A stretch of DNA of 54,351 nucleotides from Bacteroidales bacterium UBA5219 (lineage in GTDB: Bacteria; Bacteroidota; Bacteroidia; Bacteroidales; ML635J-15). The stretch covers positions 1 through 54,351 of the forward strand of contig DHVB01000039.1 in assembly GCA_002412425.1 (NCBI GenBank). Reading direction: 5' to 3'. The notes beneath the pieces were generated by a model. The model did not search any database, was not told where the DNA came from, and saw nothing but the letters and a program-made list of their open reading frames with translations. Positions 17,633-25,926 of the stretch are shown here, piece by piece (positions within the stretch are counted from its first letter, which is position 1; every line of letters starts with the position of its first letter). Made by a program: the position numbers and the translations under genes.

Positions 17633-17772
17633 ATAGCTATTACTCTTATTTTTCCTTACAACAGAGTTTACTGTAATAGCTATTTTTAGACTCTGTTGTA
17701 GCTTAAACATTGCTTGTGAAAGCATTATTTTTACGGCGACTGGTCTTGTTAAAGCTTTAAAGACAAGTCGCC
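17633..17772. other. Structured intergenic region: interleaved inverted repeats plus a long hairpin
   Basis: ATAGCTATTAC (17633-17643) is complementary to GTAATAGCTAT (17673-17683). ACAACAGAGT (17658-17667) is complementary to ACTCTGTTGT (17690-17699). The order A-B-A'-B' is that of an H-type pseudoknot, or of two mutually exclusive hairpins. A third element follows: GGCGACT-g-GTCTT (17735-17747) pairs with AAGAC-a-AGTCGCC (17760-17772), 12 base pairs around a single mismatch. No ORF covers the region. It could be a 5' leader of the minus-strand operon, a small RNA, or a cluster of protein-binding sites; the strand is undetermined. The rest of 17574-18160 shows only a G-tract. Confidence 0.6.
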
Positions 17773-17941
17773 TATGTTAAGTTCCAGGTTTTTCTTTTAA
17801 TTGTTTTATTAATCATAGGTGTTTTTATTTGTTTTACAACAATTTTTGTCAACTTTTTTATTTGATAATTTGTATTCATGTCTGCTTTTGAAATGATGAA
17901 GTTTTTTACAACCTTTGTGTGGCAAGGTTTTTAGAAGGTGC

Positions 17942-17959
17942 GGGGGGGTGGGGTGGGGG
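17942..17959 (+). other. G-tract, potential G-quadruplex
   Basis: Seven, four and five consecutive G separated by single T bases, in otherwise very AT-rich DNA upstream of tRNA-Val. Enough G for four runs of three. No function can be assigned from sequence alone. Confidence 0.5.
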
Positions 17960-18160
17960 TAAGTGTTATGTAAAATAAATTAAAAAACAACTTTCTCAAT
18001 GAAAATAAATCTTTTTGTTCATATTTTAAGTTGTTTTTCATACTAAAATATTTTCTTTTCAAATATAATCTATTTTTTTTTAAAAAAACAAATAAAAATG
18101 AAAAAAAAACAAAACTTTTTTGAGATAAACTAAAAAAACATTAGTTTTGCATAAAATTTT

Positions 18161-18235
18161 GAGTCATTAGCTCAGTTGGTTTAGAGCACTAGCTTGACAG
18201 GCTAGGGGTCATAGGTTCAAATCCTATATGGCTCA
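18161..18235 (+). tRNA. tRNA-Val (anticodon GAC)
   Basis: A complete cloverleaf. The acceptor stem GAGTCAT pairs with ATGGCTC, with one G-T wobble. The D arm is GCTC-AGTTGGTTTA-GAGC. The anticodon stem CTAGC/GCTAG encloses the loop TTGACAG with anticodon GAC. The T arm is ATAGG-TTCAAAT-CCTAT, and the discriminator is A. CCA is not encoded. It reads GUC and GUU valine codons. It stands alone and is followed by heptamer repeats. Confidence 0.95.
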
Positions 18236-18242
18236 CTAGGTC

Positions 18243-18307
18243 AGTTAAAAGTTGAAAGAGTTTTTAGTGTTGAGTTTTTAGTTTTTAGTTTTTAGTAGTG
18301 AGTTTTT
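18243..18307 (+). repeat. Heptamer tandem repeat (AGTTAAA, then AGTTTTT units)
   Basis: Units of seven bases: AGTTAAA, AGTTGAA, then after two bases AGTTTTT, AGTGTTG, three AGTTTTT, AGTAGTG and AGTTTTT. It has the same period and the same AGTT start as the heptamer tracts elsewhere in the window, and lies 7 bases after the tRNA. Confidence 0.7.
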
Positions 18308-18366
18308 AAAAACTTCACAATGATAGAGAGAATTTCTTTAGTGCAGGGGTTGTCTATATTTGCTTC

Positions 18367-18511
18367 GCAGAGTTCGCAAGCTCACTCTGCTTACTCCAAT
18401 TTTTCACACAACCCCGTTCGCTCGGATTTGCAACAGCGACAGAATATTTCAAACACTCAGATTACAACCGAAGTCCGAAGGACGAGCTCAGCGAAGCTAA
18501 ATCCGAGCGAG
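18367..18511. repeat. GCTCGGATTT-type long hairpin and associated inverted repeats
   Basis: GCAGAGT (18367-18373) pairs with ACTCTGC (18384-18390). TTCGCTCGGATTT (18417-18429) pairs with AAATCCGAGCGAG (18499-18511). The outer arms match those of the hairpin at 26544-26609. A 68-codon open frame crosses this region but looks repeat-derived. Nothing else is seen between 18236 and 18711 apart from the heptamers, a hairpin TTTGTTTACCA/TGGTAAACAAA (18613-18657 region) and the terminator. Confidence 0.6.
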
Positions 18512-18654
18512 CTGGTAATAAAATAGGAAGCTTTAGTAAGGTGTTGATTGTTAGGGAGTTGTGAAAAGTGTTTTTAATAAATATTTGATTTAAACAAACT
18601 ATTTTACAGGTTTTGTTTACCAAAAAACGTACTATGGAAAAAATTGTGGTAAAC

Positions 18655-18689
18655 AAAAAAGAGACTGCTTTTAAAAACAGTCTCTTTTT
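18655..18689 (-). terminator. Bidirectional-looking intrinsic terminator downstream of gene 18712-19980
   Basis: Stem AAAAAAGAGACTG / CAGTCTCTTTTT with a short A/T loop, ending 23 bases beyond the minus-strand stop. T-runs follow the stem in both directions. The only adjacent gene end is on the minus strand. Confidence 0.75.
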
Positions 18690-18711
18690 GTTTTGGTTCT
18701 TCTTCTCAAAT

Positions 18712-19980
18712 CTACTTCAAGTGTATTTTAAATGTTTCTGAATTTATTTCTATTAAATACATTCCATTTGCTAAATCAGTTAAGTTCAATGTTTTGTCTT
18801 TTATTTCTTTTTGACAAATCTTTCTACCTGCCAAATCAAAGATAGAGCAAACTTGGTTTTCAGCATTTTCAACAAAAATTATTTTATCCAAACTTGGATT
18901 AGGGTAAATATTAATTTTAGTTAAATTATTTTCAATTTCAGGCTTGCCAGTAATAAGGCTTGGTTTACAAATTGTATCATAATAGCAATTGCCTTTGTAT
19001 GCTGTTAAGCAAATAGTGTAACTATCTATAATAGAATAAGTGTGTGAAATTTGTTCATTCATATTATATTGCCATAATTCTTCTCCATCTCCAAATTTCC
19101 ATAGGCAGGAATCTGCATTTTGCGAAGTATTTGTAAACATAACTTCTGCTCCTTGTTCTTCAAGAAAAACACATTGTTCAAAATCTGCTCTTACTTTAGT
19201 AGTATCGACTTGCCAAGTGTTTAAACTATCGGCAAAAATATTCCATGCTGTATTTTGTAAAATTTGTGCTTCATTTGCTTCAATTCCTTGGCTTATATAA
19301 GTTGCACCTACAGGCGATTTGTGAAATATTGTAGAATAAAAAGTACATGCCGCTAGGTAAGTTCCATATGCGCTTGGGTGAGAATTGTCAGATGAGTATA
19401 ATTCTATTTCGGGATTACTTTGTCGTATTTGTGCAAAAGCCATTCCTACAGGCGAAACCCAAGCTTGATTATCTTCTGCCAGTTCTACATAAGATTGACG
19501 TAAACGCCATTGCATTCCTTCATAAGAACAAAGAGGTTCATAGTATGGACAATTGGAAGCATCGCCGTTTTTATGTCCCCATGTCATAAAGAAAATAATT
19601 TGTGAGCAAATGTCGTTTTGACGAATAGTATTACAAAGCGATGCAGCATAAGGATAAACTTCGTTAGCTACTTGAGCTGGAGGGAAAGACGGAAGTTGAC
19701 TTTGTTCTTGTAATACAACATAATCCCAATTCCTACTATTAATTAAATCTAAAGTAGCTTGATTTGTACAATGGTTGGAAAATCTGTAACCACCTGGAGC
19801 TATCATCTCTGTAGTAACTTCTTCGCCCAAAGATTCGGCTATTTTTTTAAAAGTAGTTGGTACACTCTCATTAAAGTATGTGTATGAATTTCCAATAAAT
19901 AGCACAGATTTTTCTTGAGCAAATATAATTGTGCTAAAATATATTAAAGAAATAACTAAAAGTAAATTTTTGAATTTCAT
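18712..19980 (-). CDS. SGNH-hydrolase-like secreted protein with PKD-like domain and T9SS sorting domain
   Basis: 422 residues from the ATG at 19980. An upstream TTG would add five residues before the signal peptide. After the signal, KSVLFIGNSYTYFNESV is a block-I-like nucleophile motif (GNSY). DNSHPSAYGTYLAA (~200) supplies the Asp-x-x-His block of SGNH esterases. This matches DUF4886-like hydrolases. Residues ~270-340 resemble a PKD domain (FGDGEELW). IYPNPSLDKIIFV to the end is a T9SS type A sorting domain. It is therefore a surface or secreted esterase-like enzyme. The substrate is unknown; carbohydrate deacetylation is possible but not shown. Confidence 0.8.
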   Translation of the reverse strand: MKFKNLLLVISLIYFSTIIFAQEKSVLFIGNSYTYFNESVPTTFKKIAESLGEEVTTEMIAPGGYRFSNHCTNQATLDLINSRNWDYVVLQEQSQLPSFPPAQVANEVYPYAASLCNTIRQNDICSQIIFFMTWGHKNGDASNCPYYEPLCSYEGMQWRLRQSYVELAEDNQAWVSPVGMAFAQIRQSNPEIELYSSDNSHPSAYGTYLAACTFYSTIFHKSPVGATYISQGIEANEAQILQNTAWNIFADSLNTWQVDTTKVRADFEQCVFLEEQGAEVMFTNTSQNADSCLWKFGDGEELWQYNMNEQISHTYSIIDSYTICLTAYKGNCYYDTICKPSLITGKPEIENNLTKINIYPNPSLDKIIFVENAENQVCSIFDLAGRKICQKEIKDKTLNLTDLANGMYLIEINSETFKIHLK

Positions 19981-20024
19981 AAATTTAATATTCAATTAAA
20001 AAAAGTTTATTATAAAACGTGATT

Positions 20025-21167
20025 TTAATTTTTGGTTGCTTTTCTTTTCTTAAAATATTTAAAATAATTCAAATCAACCAATAGGGTAAAAATCAATAAG
20101 CACATCCAAGGTAAAAAAGTAGTTGACATTTGTTGTGGCAACCAAAACCAGTTGATTAAATGCAGTAAAAGAATAATTAAATATCCAAGTTTAATATAAT
20201 GTAACCATTTTTTCGACCATGAAAATATTAAAATTAAAAGGGCTGGGAGAGACCATATTGTGTTTAAATTATATAGTACTGCAGTGTGTTCGGAATATAA
20301 TCCAAAACATAATATAAAAAGTCCAAGCAATCCAAAAATTGTGAATAATAAATATTTGAAAAATCCTCTTGTTTTTTTGAAATAAATTAAAATTCCCCAA
20401 ACAAGCACTATCAACCAAGGTAAAATATATCCAAAGTCAATTCCTTGTTTTTTTGCAGGGGAAGCATCTAATACAACTTGTGAATTTTGCGCAAAATCTG
20501 AACCTTCAAGAAAATCGTGAATATATACAGGCAAAAACATATATTGTTCAGGTGGAACTTTTTTGTCAGCCTCTAAACCTAAAATAAAATTAATTCCAAA
20601 GTCTATCCAATAATTCTTTTCCAAAAATGGCATAATTAACTGTCTGTAACTATGTCCTTTAAAATTAGATTTTGAGAAGTCAATGCGATTATTTGTTGCC
20701 TCTTGAATAATATCTCTAATCTTTGTGGCACAATTATCATAAAAGAAATCGTATCTATAATATCTTGCTTCGGAATTATAATAATTTACTAAAAGTTGAT
20801 AAGTTTTTAGCTTTTCTTCATAAGTTAAATTTAAAACTTGCTCTCTAAGTGTTCTTTTATTATGACTTGATGAAAAAACAAGACTTTTATAAGTTTCTAC
20901 ACTCAAACAATAATTTAAGGTTCCTTTTGCAAATTTTGTGTAAAAATTAGGTGTAGAGAAATCAAAAGTACCATAATTAAAAGCTAAATCTATGCCTAAT
21001 GAATCATCTTTTATTCTTAAAGCAGTATGTCCAAAATATGCGTAAAGCTCATCACCTTCATCTTGAGTAATTAAGCTAACTACAGCATTTTGACTTAATT
21101 CTTGAGAAAATAAACTTTGTAAAAACAAAGAATTTACTATAATTATTAAATATAAAATCTTTTTCAC
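20025..21167 (-). CDS. DUF4105 (Lnb-like) membrane protein
   Basis: About 380 residues from a GTG start at 21167, which begins a signal peptide (KKILYLIIIVNSLFLQSLFS). The frame is open for 96 bases further, but that DNA is part of a dispersed repeat. The N-terminal domain contains GDELYAYFGHTALRIKDD, LAFNYGTFDF and YRYDFFYDNCATKIRDII, conserved in the Lnb/DUF4105 periplasmic family. The Cys/His-containing motifs FGHTA and DNCAT recall NlpC/P60-like papain folds. The C-terminal half has about five membrane segments. It likely acts at the periplasmic face of the inner membrane; the reaction is unknown. Confidence 0.85.
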   Translation of the reverse strand: MKKILYLIIIVNSLFLQSLFSQELSQNAVVSLITQDEGDELYAYFGHTALRIKDDSLGIDLAFNYGTFDFSTPNFYTKFAKGTLNYCLSVETYKSLVFSSSHNKRTLREQVLNLTYEEKLKTYQLLVNYYNSEARYYRYDFFYDNCATKIRDIIQEATNNRIDFSKSNFKGHSYRQLIMPFLEKNYWIDFGINFILGLEADKKVPPEQYMFLPVYIHDFLEGSDFAQNSQVVLDASPAKKQGIDFGYILPWLIVLVWGILIYFKKTRGFFKYLLFTIFGLLGLFILCFGLYSEHTAVLYNLNTIWSLPALLILIFSWSKKWLHYIKLGYLIILLLHLINWFWLPQQMSTTFLPWMCLLIFTLLVDLNYFKYFKKRKATKN

Positions 21168-21195
21168 TGTTATTATTTTTTGTGCAAATTTATAA

Positions 21196-21293
21196 AAATA
21201 ATTGAGAATTGAATAATTTAGCTTCGCTACATTTTCTGTCGTCTCTCGGCATAGTTCAAGCAAGCTTGACTCTGCACTCGCTCCTTAGTAAAT
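21196..21293 (+). repeat. ~90-base dispersed repeat, copy 2
   Basis: Close match to 15366-15454. It lies immediately upstream of the DUF4105 gene and ends with a short direct repetition, since attgagaattgaataatt recurs at 21292-21309. It is followed by a partial AGTTAAA heptamer motif. Confidence 0.75.
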
Positions 21294-21395
21294 TGAGAAT
21301 TGAATAATTCAGTTAAAAAATCAAATTATAACAGAATAGGGCTAAAAGTATTCAACTTTATGAACTTTAAAAACTTTATTAACTTTTAACTGAGT

Positions 21396-23018
21396 TTACT
21401 CATACAGGTATCTTTTTATACTTTTTTTAGGAGTTTTATCAAATTCTTCTTCACGAATTACAAGTTTTTTAACTTGCATATATACTGGTAAATCTTCGTT
21501 TACATGTTTTATATAGTGATTAAGAATTTTTTCTACTTGCTCGGGTTTTAAATGTGATTCTTTAATTCTATCTTGGTCGGGATAAATAAGAGCAGTAATT
21601 ACGCCATTACGACTTACGACAAGGATTTCGCTTATAAGCAGAAAATTATAAAATTTAGCTTCTATTTCTTCGGGGTAAACATTTTGTCCAGAACTTGTAA
21701 GAATCATACTTTTGCTTCGTCCTTTTATAAATAAATATCCGTCTTCGTCTATTAGACCTAAATCGCCTGTATGCAACCAATTTTCGCTATCTATAGCATT
21801 TGCGGTTTCTTCTTCGTTTTTATAATAACCTGCCATTACACTTTCGCCACGAACAAAAATTTCGCCAATTTTGTCTTCTTGTGTTGAATTGATTTTCATT
21901 TCTAAGTGGTCAACAACTTTTCCTGCAGAATAAATTTTTGTAGTTCTCCAGCCATCATAAGTAATTAAAGGACCACATTCAGTCATTCCGTAGCCTGTTG
22001 CAAAATTAAATCCTATTTTACGGAAAAATGTTTCAACTTCTCTATTAAGTTTAGCTCCACCAATTACAATTTCTTTTGCATTACCACCAAATGCTTGATA
22101 TAAAGAATCACGTATCTTTTTGTGTAAGATGCCCTTAACTATTGGAAGTTTAAGTAAAAATTTAATAGAAGGTTTATCTATAGTAGGTTTAATTTTGCTT
22201 TTATAAATCTTTTCTACAACAAGTGGAACAGATAAAACAAGTTTTGGTTTTATTTCGTTAAATGCTTTTAAAATTACTTGTGGTGAAGGTAATTTTCCTA
22301 AAAACGTAATAGTACAACCTAAAGAAAATGGATATAAAAATTCAAAAGTAGCTCCGTAGCAATGGGCTAGTGGTAAAAATGAAACTATTTGATCTCCAGA
22401 TTCCAAAGGCATATTTGGTCTTGCATATTTAACATTTGCAGCCAATGAATTATGTGGCAACATAACGCCTTTTGGTTGACCAGCAGTACCTGAAGTATAA
22501 AGTATTGCAGCTATTTCTGGATTTGGGATATGTTCTAATTTAAAATTATATTTTGATGTAGCATTTGGGTTGTTGTCGTATGCAATGTTTTTATTTGAAA
22601 AATCATGTGCAATTTCAAAATTATCTAAATAATAAATTGATTGTAATTGTTCAAAGTTTGAATAATCAAATTTTTGGCAAATAAATTCTGAAGCAAACAT
22701 TAATTTAGCATCAGAGTGGTTTGTTAATGTATAAATATCTTTTGGCATAAAATCTTGCAATAATGGAACAATTACTGCTCCATATGTTACAGTTGCTATA
22801 TACACCAAACCCCAATTAGCAGAGTTTTTGCCAATAACAACAATTTTATCACCTTTTTTAATTCCGCAATCACGATATAGTTTGTGAAGGTTGTAAACAT
22901 TATTGCCCAGTTCACCATAAGTTAAACCATTGCCACTATCATAATCTCGCAAGGACATTGTATCCCAATTATTTAAAATAGCATCTTCAAAATAAGCTAC
23001 TAAATTTTCCTTTATCAT
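21396..23018 (-). CDS. AMP-forming acyl-CoA ligase (long-chain fatty acid type)
   Basis: 540 residues. It belongs to the ANL adenylating enzyme superfamily, activating a carboxylic acid with ATP and then forming the CoA thioester. Visible motifs: ILYTSGTAGQPKGVML (P-loop), ATGYGMTECGPLI, WLHTGDLGLIDEDGYLFIKG (adenylation core) and KTPKKSIKRYLYE with the C-terminal Lys. The combination and length resemble Bacteroidota long-chain fatty acid-CoA ligases (FadD-like), but chain length cannot be read. No membrane segment, so probably cytosolic or membrane-associated. It stands alone on the minus strand. A heptamer motif (AACTTTTAACTGAG) lies directly after the stop. Confidence 0.88.
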   Translation of the reverse strand: MIKENLVAYFEDAILNNWDTMSLRDYDSGNGLTYGELGNNVYNLHKLYRDCGIKKGDKIVVIGKNSANWGLVYIATVTYGAVIVPLLQDFMPKDIYTLTNHSDAKLMFASEFICQKFDYSNFEQLQSIYYLDNFEIAHDFSNKNIAYDNNPNATSKYNFKLEHIPNPEIAAILYTSGTAGQPKGVMLPHNSLAANVKYARPNMPLESGDQIVSFLPLAHCYGATFEFLYPFSLGCTITFLGKLPSPQVILKAFNEIKPKLVLSVPLVVEKIYKSKIKPTIDKPSIKFLLKLPIVKGILHKKIRDSLYQAFGGNAKEIVIGGAKLNREVETFFRKIGFNFATGYGMTECGPLITYDGWRTTKIYSAGKVVDHLEMKINSTQEDKIGEIFVRGESVMAGYYKNEEETANAIDSENWLHTGDLGLIDEDGYLFIKGRSKSMILTSSGQNVYPEEIEAKFYNFLLISEILVVSRNGVITALIYPDQDRIKESHLKPEQVEKILNHYIKHVNEDLPVYMQVKKLVIREEEFDKTPKKSIKRYLYE

Positions 23019-23183
23019 AAATTGCAGTTTTTATTGTTGTGTAATTTTTTGTGTAAAAATAATTAATTTTTTAAATATATTAAAATAGGCAGTTGTTATT
23101 TGATAAACGAAGTAAATTTTTCGATGTATTTTGAATAAATACATACAAACGTATAAAATTAAAATATGTTTTATTTTAATTAT

Positions 23184-23939
23184 TTATTGTTCTATAAAAG
23201 AATATGTAATTGTTCCAGTTTCAGTTTTTCCGCCGGCAATAGCAGAAAATTTTGATTTTAGAGCAGCTTCTCTTGCAGCATTGCTAATGCAAGTGGCATC
23301 TCCACTACATTTTGTAGAAACTATATTTGCAGACCTTACACTACCATCTGGGGCTATGCTTATTCCTACAACAACTCGTCCACTATTTTCGCAAGTAAAT
23401 ACAGGAACGTGAATATAGCTTTTACCACGATTGGGATTTTGTAATTCTACATAAACCAAAGCAGGACCAGAGTAATTAACTGCATTTGATGAAGTATTTG
23501 CATTGGCATAGCTTTTATTTTTGTCCTTTGTAGGATTATCCTTGTTTTTTAAAAAATCTTCATGGCTTAAATTCATTCTTTTTTCGTAGTCGCTGCCATA
23601 TTTTTCTTTTAAAAGCTCACTTTCATATTTTTGTTTTAATTCTTCTTCGCTTAGGGCATCAATGTTAGAATATCTGTTGTCTTGCCTGTTAGCACCAACA
23701 TTTCGTATTTCTTTTAAGTAATTTTCAATATCAAAATCTTCAAGTGAGTTTTCGTCTTTTAATATATCTTTTTCAGTTTTTGTCATTTCTTCTAAAAACT
23801 CAGTTTCAACTATAAAATATTCCTCATTATTTGGTCTTGGCTCGGCAAGTCTTAGGCTCATTGTTACGACAACAACTATTAAATGGAACAAAATTGTACC
23901 AAGAATGCCGTTTATATTTCGTTTAAAAAAGCCTGACAT
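23184..23939 (-). CDS. TonB-family energy transducer
   Basis: 251 residues. A single N-terminal membrane helix (~12-30, LGTILFHLIVVVVTM) is followed by a long charged, probably extended periplasmic linker (~35-165). The C-terminal domain (~170-251) contains GRVVVGISIAPDGSV and AAREAALKSKFSA, matching the TonB C-terminal fold. It couples inner-membrane proton motive force to outer-membrane receptors such as the one at 28812. The linker is rich in Asp, Glu, Asn and Lys and lacks a Pro-rich segment. Two Cys in CSGDATC near the end are unusual. It is third in a minus-strand cluster, 53 bases after the helicase. Confidence 0.82.
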   Translation of the reverse strand: MSGFFKRNINGILGTILFHLIVVVVTMSLRLAEPRPNNEEYFIVETEFLEEMTKTEKDILKDENSLEDFDIENYLKEIRNVGANRQDNRYSNIDALSEEELKQKYESELLKEKYGSDYEKRMNLSHEDFLKNKDNPTKDKNKSYANANTSSNAVNYSGPALVYVELQNPNRGKSYIHVPVFTCENSGRVVVGISIAPDGSVRSANIVSTKCSGDATCISNAAREAALKSKFSAIAGGKTETGTITYSFIEQ

Positions 23940-23992
23940 AAATGCAAAATTAAATTAAGATTTAAAGTTTTACAAATATAAAACTATATAAG

Positions 23993-25207
23993 TCATTTTT
24001 TATTTTTATTTTTTTTGAAATTTTTACGAGGTTTCCACTTGCGTCTTTTAGGTTTTAAAACTATTTTGTATTCTGGACTTTTGCCAAAACCATCGGGTAG
24101 AGGATTTTTTGGAATTTCGCGTTTTAAAAGTTTTTCTATTCTATTAAAACTTAAAATTTCTTTTTCGGCAATAAAACTAATTGCTAAACCAAGTTTACCA
24201 GCTCTGGCTGTACGTCCTATTCTGTGGACATAATCTTCTGCTTTTTCAGGAATATCATAGTTGATTATTAAATTCACATCTTCTATATCAATTCCACGTG
24301 CCAGCAAATTGGTGGTAACTAAAATATTAAAATTTCCGCTTTTAAAATTTTGTACGGTTTCGTTTCTTTCGTCTTGAGAAAAATTTGAATTTATTGAAGA
24401 ATGTTTGATAGAACATGACCTTAAATAAGATGAAATTTTTGATACGCTAAGCTTTGTGCCTGCAAAAATTAATACTTTTTCATCTTTAAAATCACTTAAT
24501 ATTGTTTTTAGCAATCTTGGTTTGTCGCTTTCATACACCATAAAGACTTTTTGGTCAATTTCTTTGGCAGGTAAAGAAAAGTTTAAGTCTATAAACTCTG
24601 GATTTACTAAAATTTCGTCTGCAAGTTTTTTTATAGAGCTTGGCATGGTAGCTGAGAATAGGAGATTTTGACGGTTTTTAGGCAAATAACTAATGATATT
24701 CATTATATCTGTATAAAATCCCATATCAAGCATTTCGTCAGCTTCATCTAAGATTAAAGTAACTAATTTATTTAGCTTTACATATCCTAAATTTAGATGA
24801 GCTAGTAGTCGTCCTGGTGTAGCAACTATAATATCGGTTTTATTTTCAAGAGCATTTTTTTGAATAGTAAAATCTTCTTGATTACTTCCGCCATAAACTG
24901 CTACAGACGAAATACCTGCAAAATAGCCTAATCCCATAATTTGTTCCTCGATTTGAATGCAGATTTCGCGAGTAGGTGCAACAATCAAAGCTTTTATTCC
25001 ATTCCTTTCTGAGTTAAGAATTTTATTCATAGTTGGAATTAAAAAAGCAGCAGTTTTACCAGAACCTGTTTGTGAACAAGCAAGCAAATCTTTATTTTGT
25101 AAAATTATGGGCAAAGTTTTTTCTTGAATAGGCGTAAGTTCTTGATAATTAAAGCTATCAATGCCGTCTTTTAAACTTTGAGCAATATTTAATTCTTCAA
25201 ATTTCAA
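23993..25207 (-). CDS. DEAD-box ATP-dependent RNA helicase
   Basis: 404 residues with all core motifs: Q motif (YQELTPIQEKTLPII), Walker A ACSQTGSGKTAAF, PTREIC, TPGRLL, DEAD in LILDEADEMLDMGF, SAT in LLFSATMPSS, and HRIGRTARAG. A short basic tail (PKRRKWKPRKNFKKNKNKK) probably helps RNA binding. Family level is RhlE/CshA-like. It remodels RNA in the cytosol, for example in ribosome assembly or cold adaptation; the exact role is not shown. It starts 3 bases after the DUF2179 gene stop, so they are co-transcribed. Confidence 0.93.
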   Translation of the reverse strand: MKFEELNIAQSLKDGIDSFNYQELTPIQEKTLPIILQNKDLLACSQTGSGKTAAFLIPTMNKILNSERNGIKALIVAPTREICIQIEEQIMGLGYFAGISSVAVYGGSNQEDFTIQKNALENKTDIIVATPGRLLAHLNLGYVKLNKLVTLILDEADEMLDMGFYTDIMNIISYLPKNRQNLLFSATMPSSIKKLADEILVNPEFIDLNFSLPAKEIDQKVFMVYESDKPRLLKTILSDFKDEKVLIFAGTKLSVSKISSYLRSCSIKHSSINSNFSQDERNETVQNFKSGNFNILVTTNLLARGIDIEDVNLIINYDIPEKAEDYVHRIGRTARAGKLGLAISFIAEKEILSFNRIEKLLKREIPKNPLPDGFGKSPEYKIVLKPKRRKWKPRKNFKKNKNKK

Positions 25208-25210
25208 ATT

Positions 25211-25777
25211 TTATTTTCCTTTACGCTGAAAAAGTTTTCTTGTGGAAGCATTGTTTTGCATAAATATACCTTTATTTACTAATTTTATATCTTCAACAGT
25301 GTAAAAAGCTCCTTTGTTGTAAACATTGATTAAATCAATTAGTTCGTTTAAATTTTTTCTGTTAACAGTTATAAATACAACATTTACAGGACCAGTAGCA
25401 CCATTTGCGTCCATATGTGTATGTCCGTAACCATTTTCTTTAAGAGCTTCTATTAGTTGAGTTGCAGGCTTGTTGGTAACTAAACGCAAACCAACTATTC
25501 CCATTGCAATTTTTTCTTCCACAAGCATTCCAATATAATTACCTGTAGCAAAGCCAAGTGCATAAGCCAAGTAAGAAACCCAATTATCTAAGTTGCCCAT
25601 AATTTGACTAATAGCCATAATCCAAATTAAGATTTCAAAAAATCCTAAAATTGGTGCTAAAATCTTGTGTCCACGAGCAACTAAAATAATTCTAACCGTA
25701 CCAATAGTAACATCACAAATTCTTGCTAAAAATATTAGAAGAGGCAAGATAATATAAGCATAATAGTTAAATTCCAT
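25211..25777 (-). CDS. DUF2179 / UPF0316 membrane protein
   Basis: 188 residues. Three membrane helices occupy roughly residues 1-85 (YYAYIILPLLIFLARICDVT, VARGHKILAPILGFFEI, YALGFATGNYIGML). A soluble C-terminal domain follows, with GPVNVVFITVNRKNLNELID and YTVEDIKLVNKG typical of DUF2179. Such proteins are small inner-membrane proteins of unknown function; a ligand-binding role of DUF2179 is a family-level hypothesis. It is the first gene of the minus-strand cluster DUF2179 - helicase - TonB. Confidence 0.88.
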   Translation of the reverse strand: MEFNYYAYIILPLLIFLARICDVTIGTVRIILVARGHKILAPILGFFEILIWIMAISQIMGNLDNWVSYLAYALGFATGNYIGMLVEEKIAMGIVGLRLVTNKPATQLIEALKENGYGHTHMDANGATGPVNVVFITVNRKNLNELIDLINVYNKGAFYTVEDIKLVNKGIFMQNNASTRKLFQRKGK

Positions 25778-25810
25778 AGTTTTAAATTTTTTGCAAAGAT
25801 AGAAATAATC

Positions 25811-25843
25811 AGTTAAAAGTTAAAAGTTGAAAATTAAAAGTTG
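25811..25843 (+). repeat. Heptamer tandem repeat
   Basis: AGTTAAA, AGTTAAA, AGTTGAA, AATTAAA, then AGTTG: period seven, preceded by TC as at other copies. It lies between two divergent genes. Confidence 0.75.
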
Positions 25844-25872
25844 TTTTTTTTGTTTTGATTAAAAAATGATTT

Positions 25873-25926
25873 ATTGTTATCAATTTAATCAATTAAATTT
25901 CATATATTGCAAAAAAAACAATATGA
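25873..25926 (+). promoter_or_regulatory. Duplicated leader, copy 1
   Basis: 37 bases (25890-25926) are identical to 27399-27435 and run into the start codon of each gene. The leader contains ATATTG-CAAAAAAAA-CAATAT, an inverted repeat whose right arm abuts ATG. Copy 1 has an extra 9 bases (ttaatcaat) upstream. It probably holds a shared promoter or control site. Confidence 0.6.

Noticed and set aside
18320..18526. 68-codon open frame on the plus strand
   Set aside because: It lies across hairpin and repeat DNA, its composition (Ser/Gln-rich, no hydrophobic core) follows from the repeats, and the same arms recur at 26544-26609 without a frame.
21168..21263. Extension of the DUF4105 gene upstream to an ATG-like start
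   Set aside because: These 96 bases belong to a dispersed repeat that also occurs at 15366; the GTG at 21167 gives a proper signal peptide.
25866..25922. Upstream start for the lipoprotein at 25923
   Set aside because: The added residues derive from the duplicated leader, which is non-coding in front of the 27432 gene, and would bury the lipoprotein signal.
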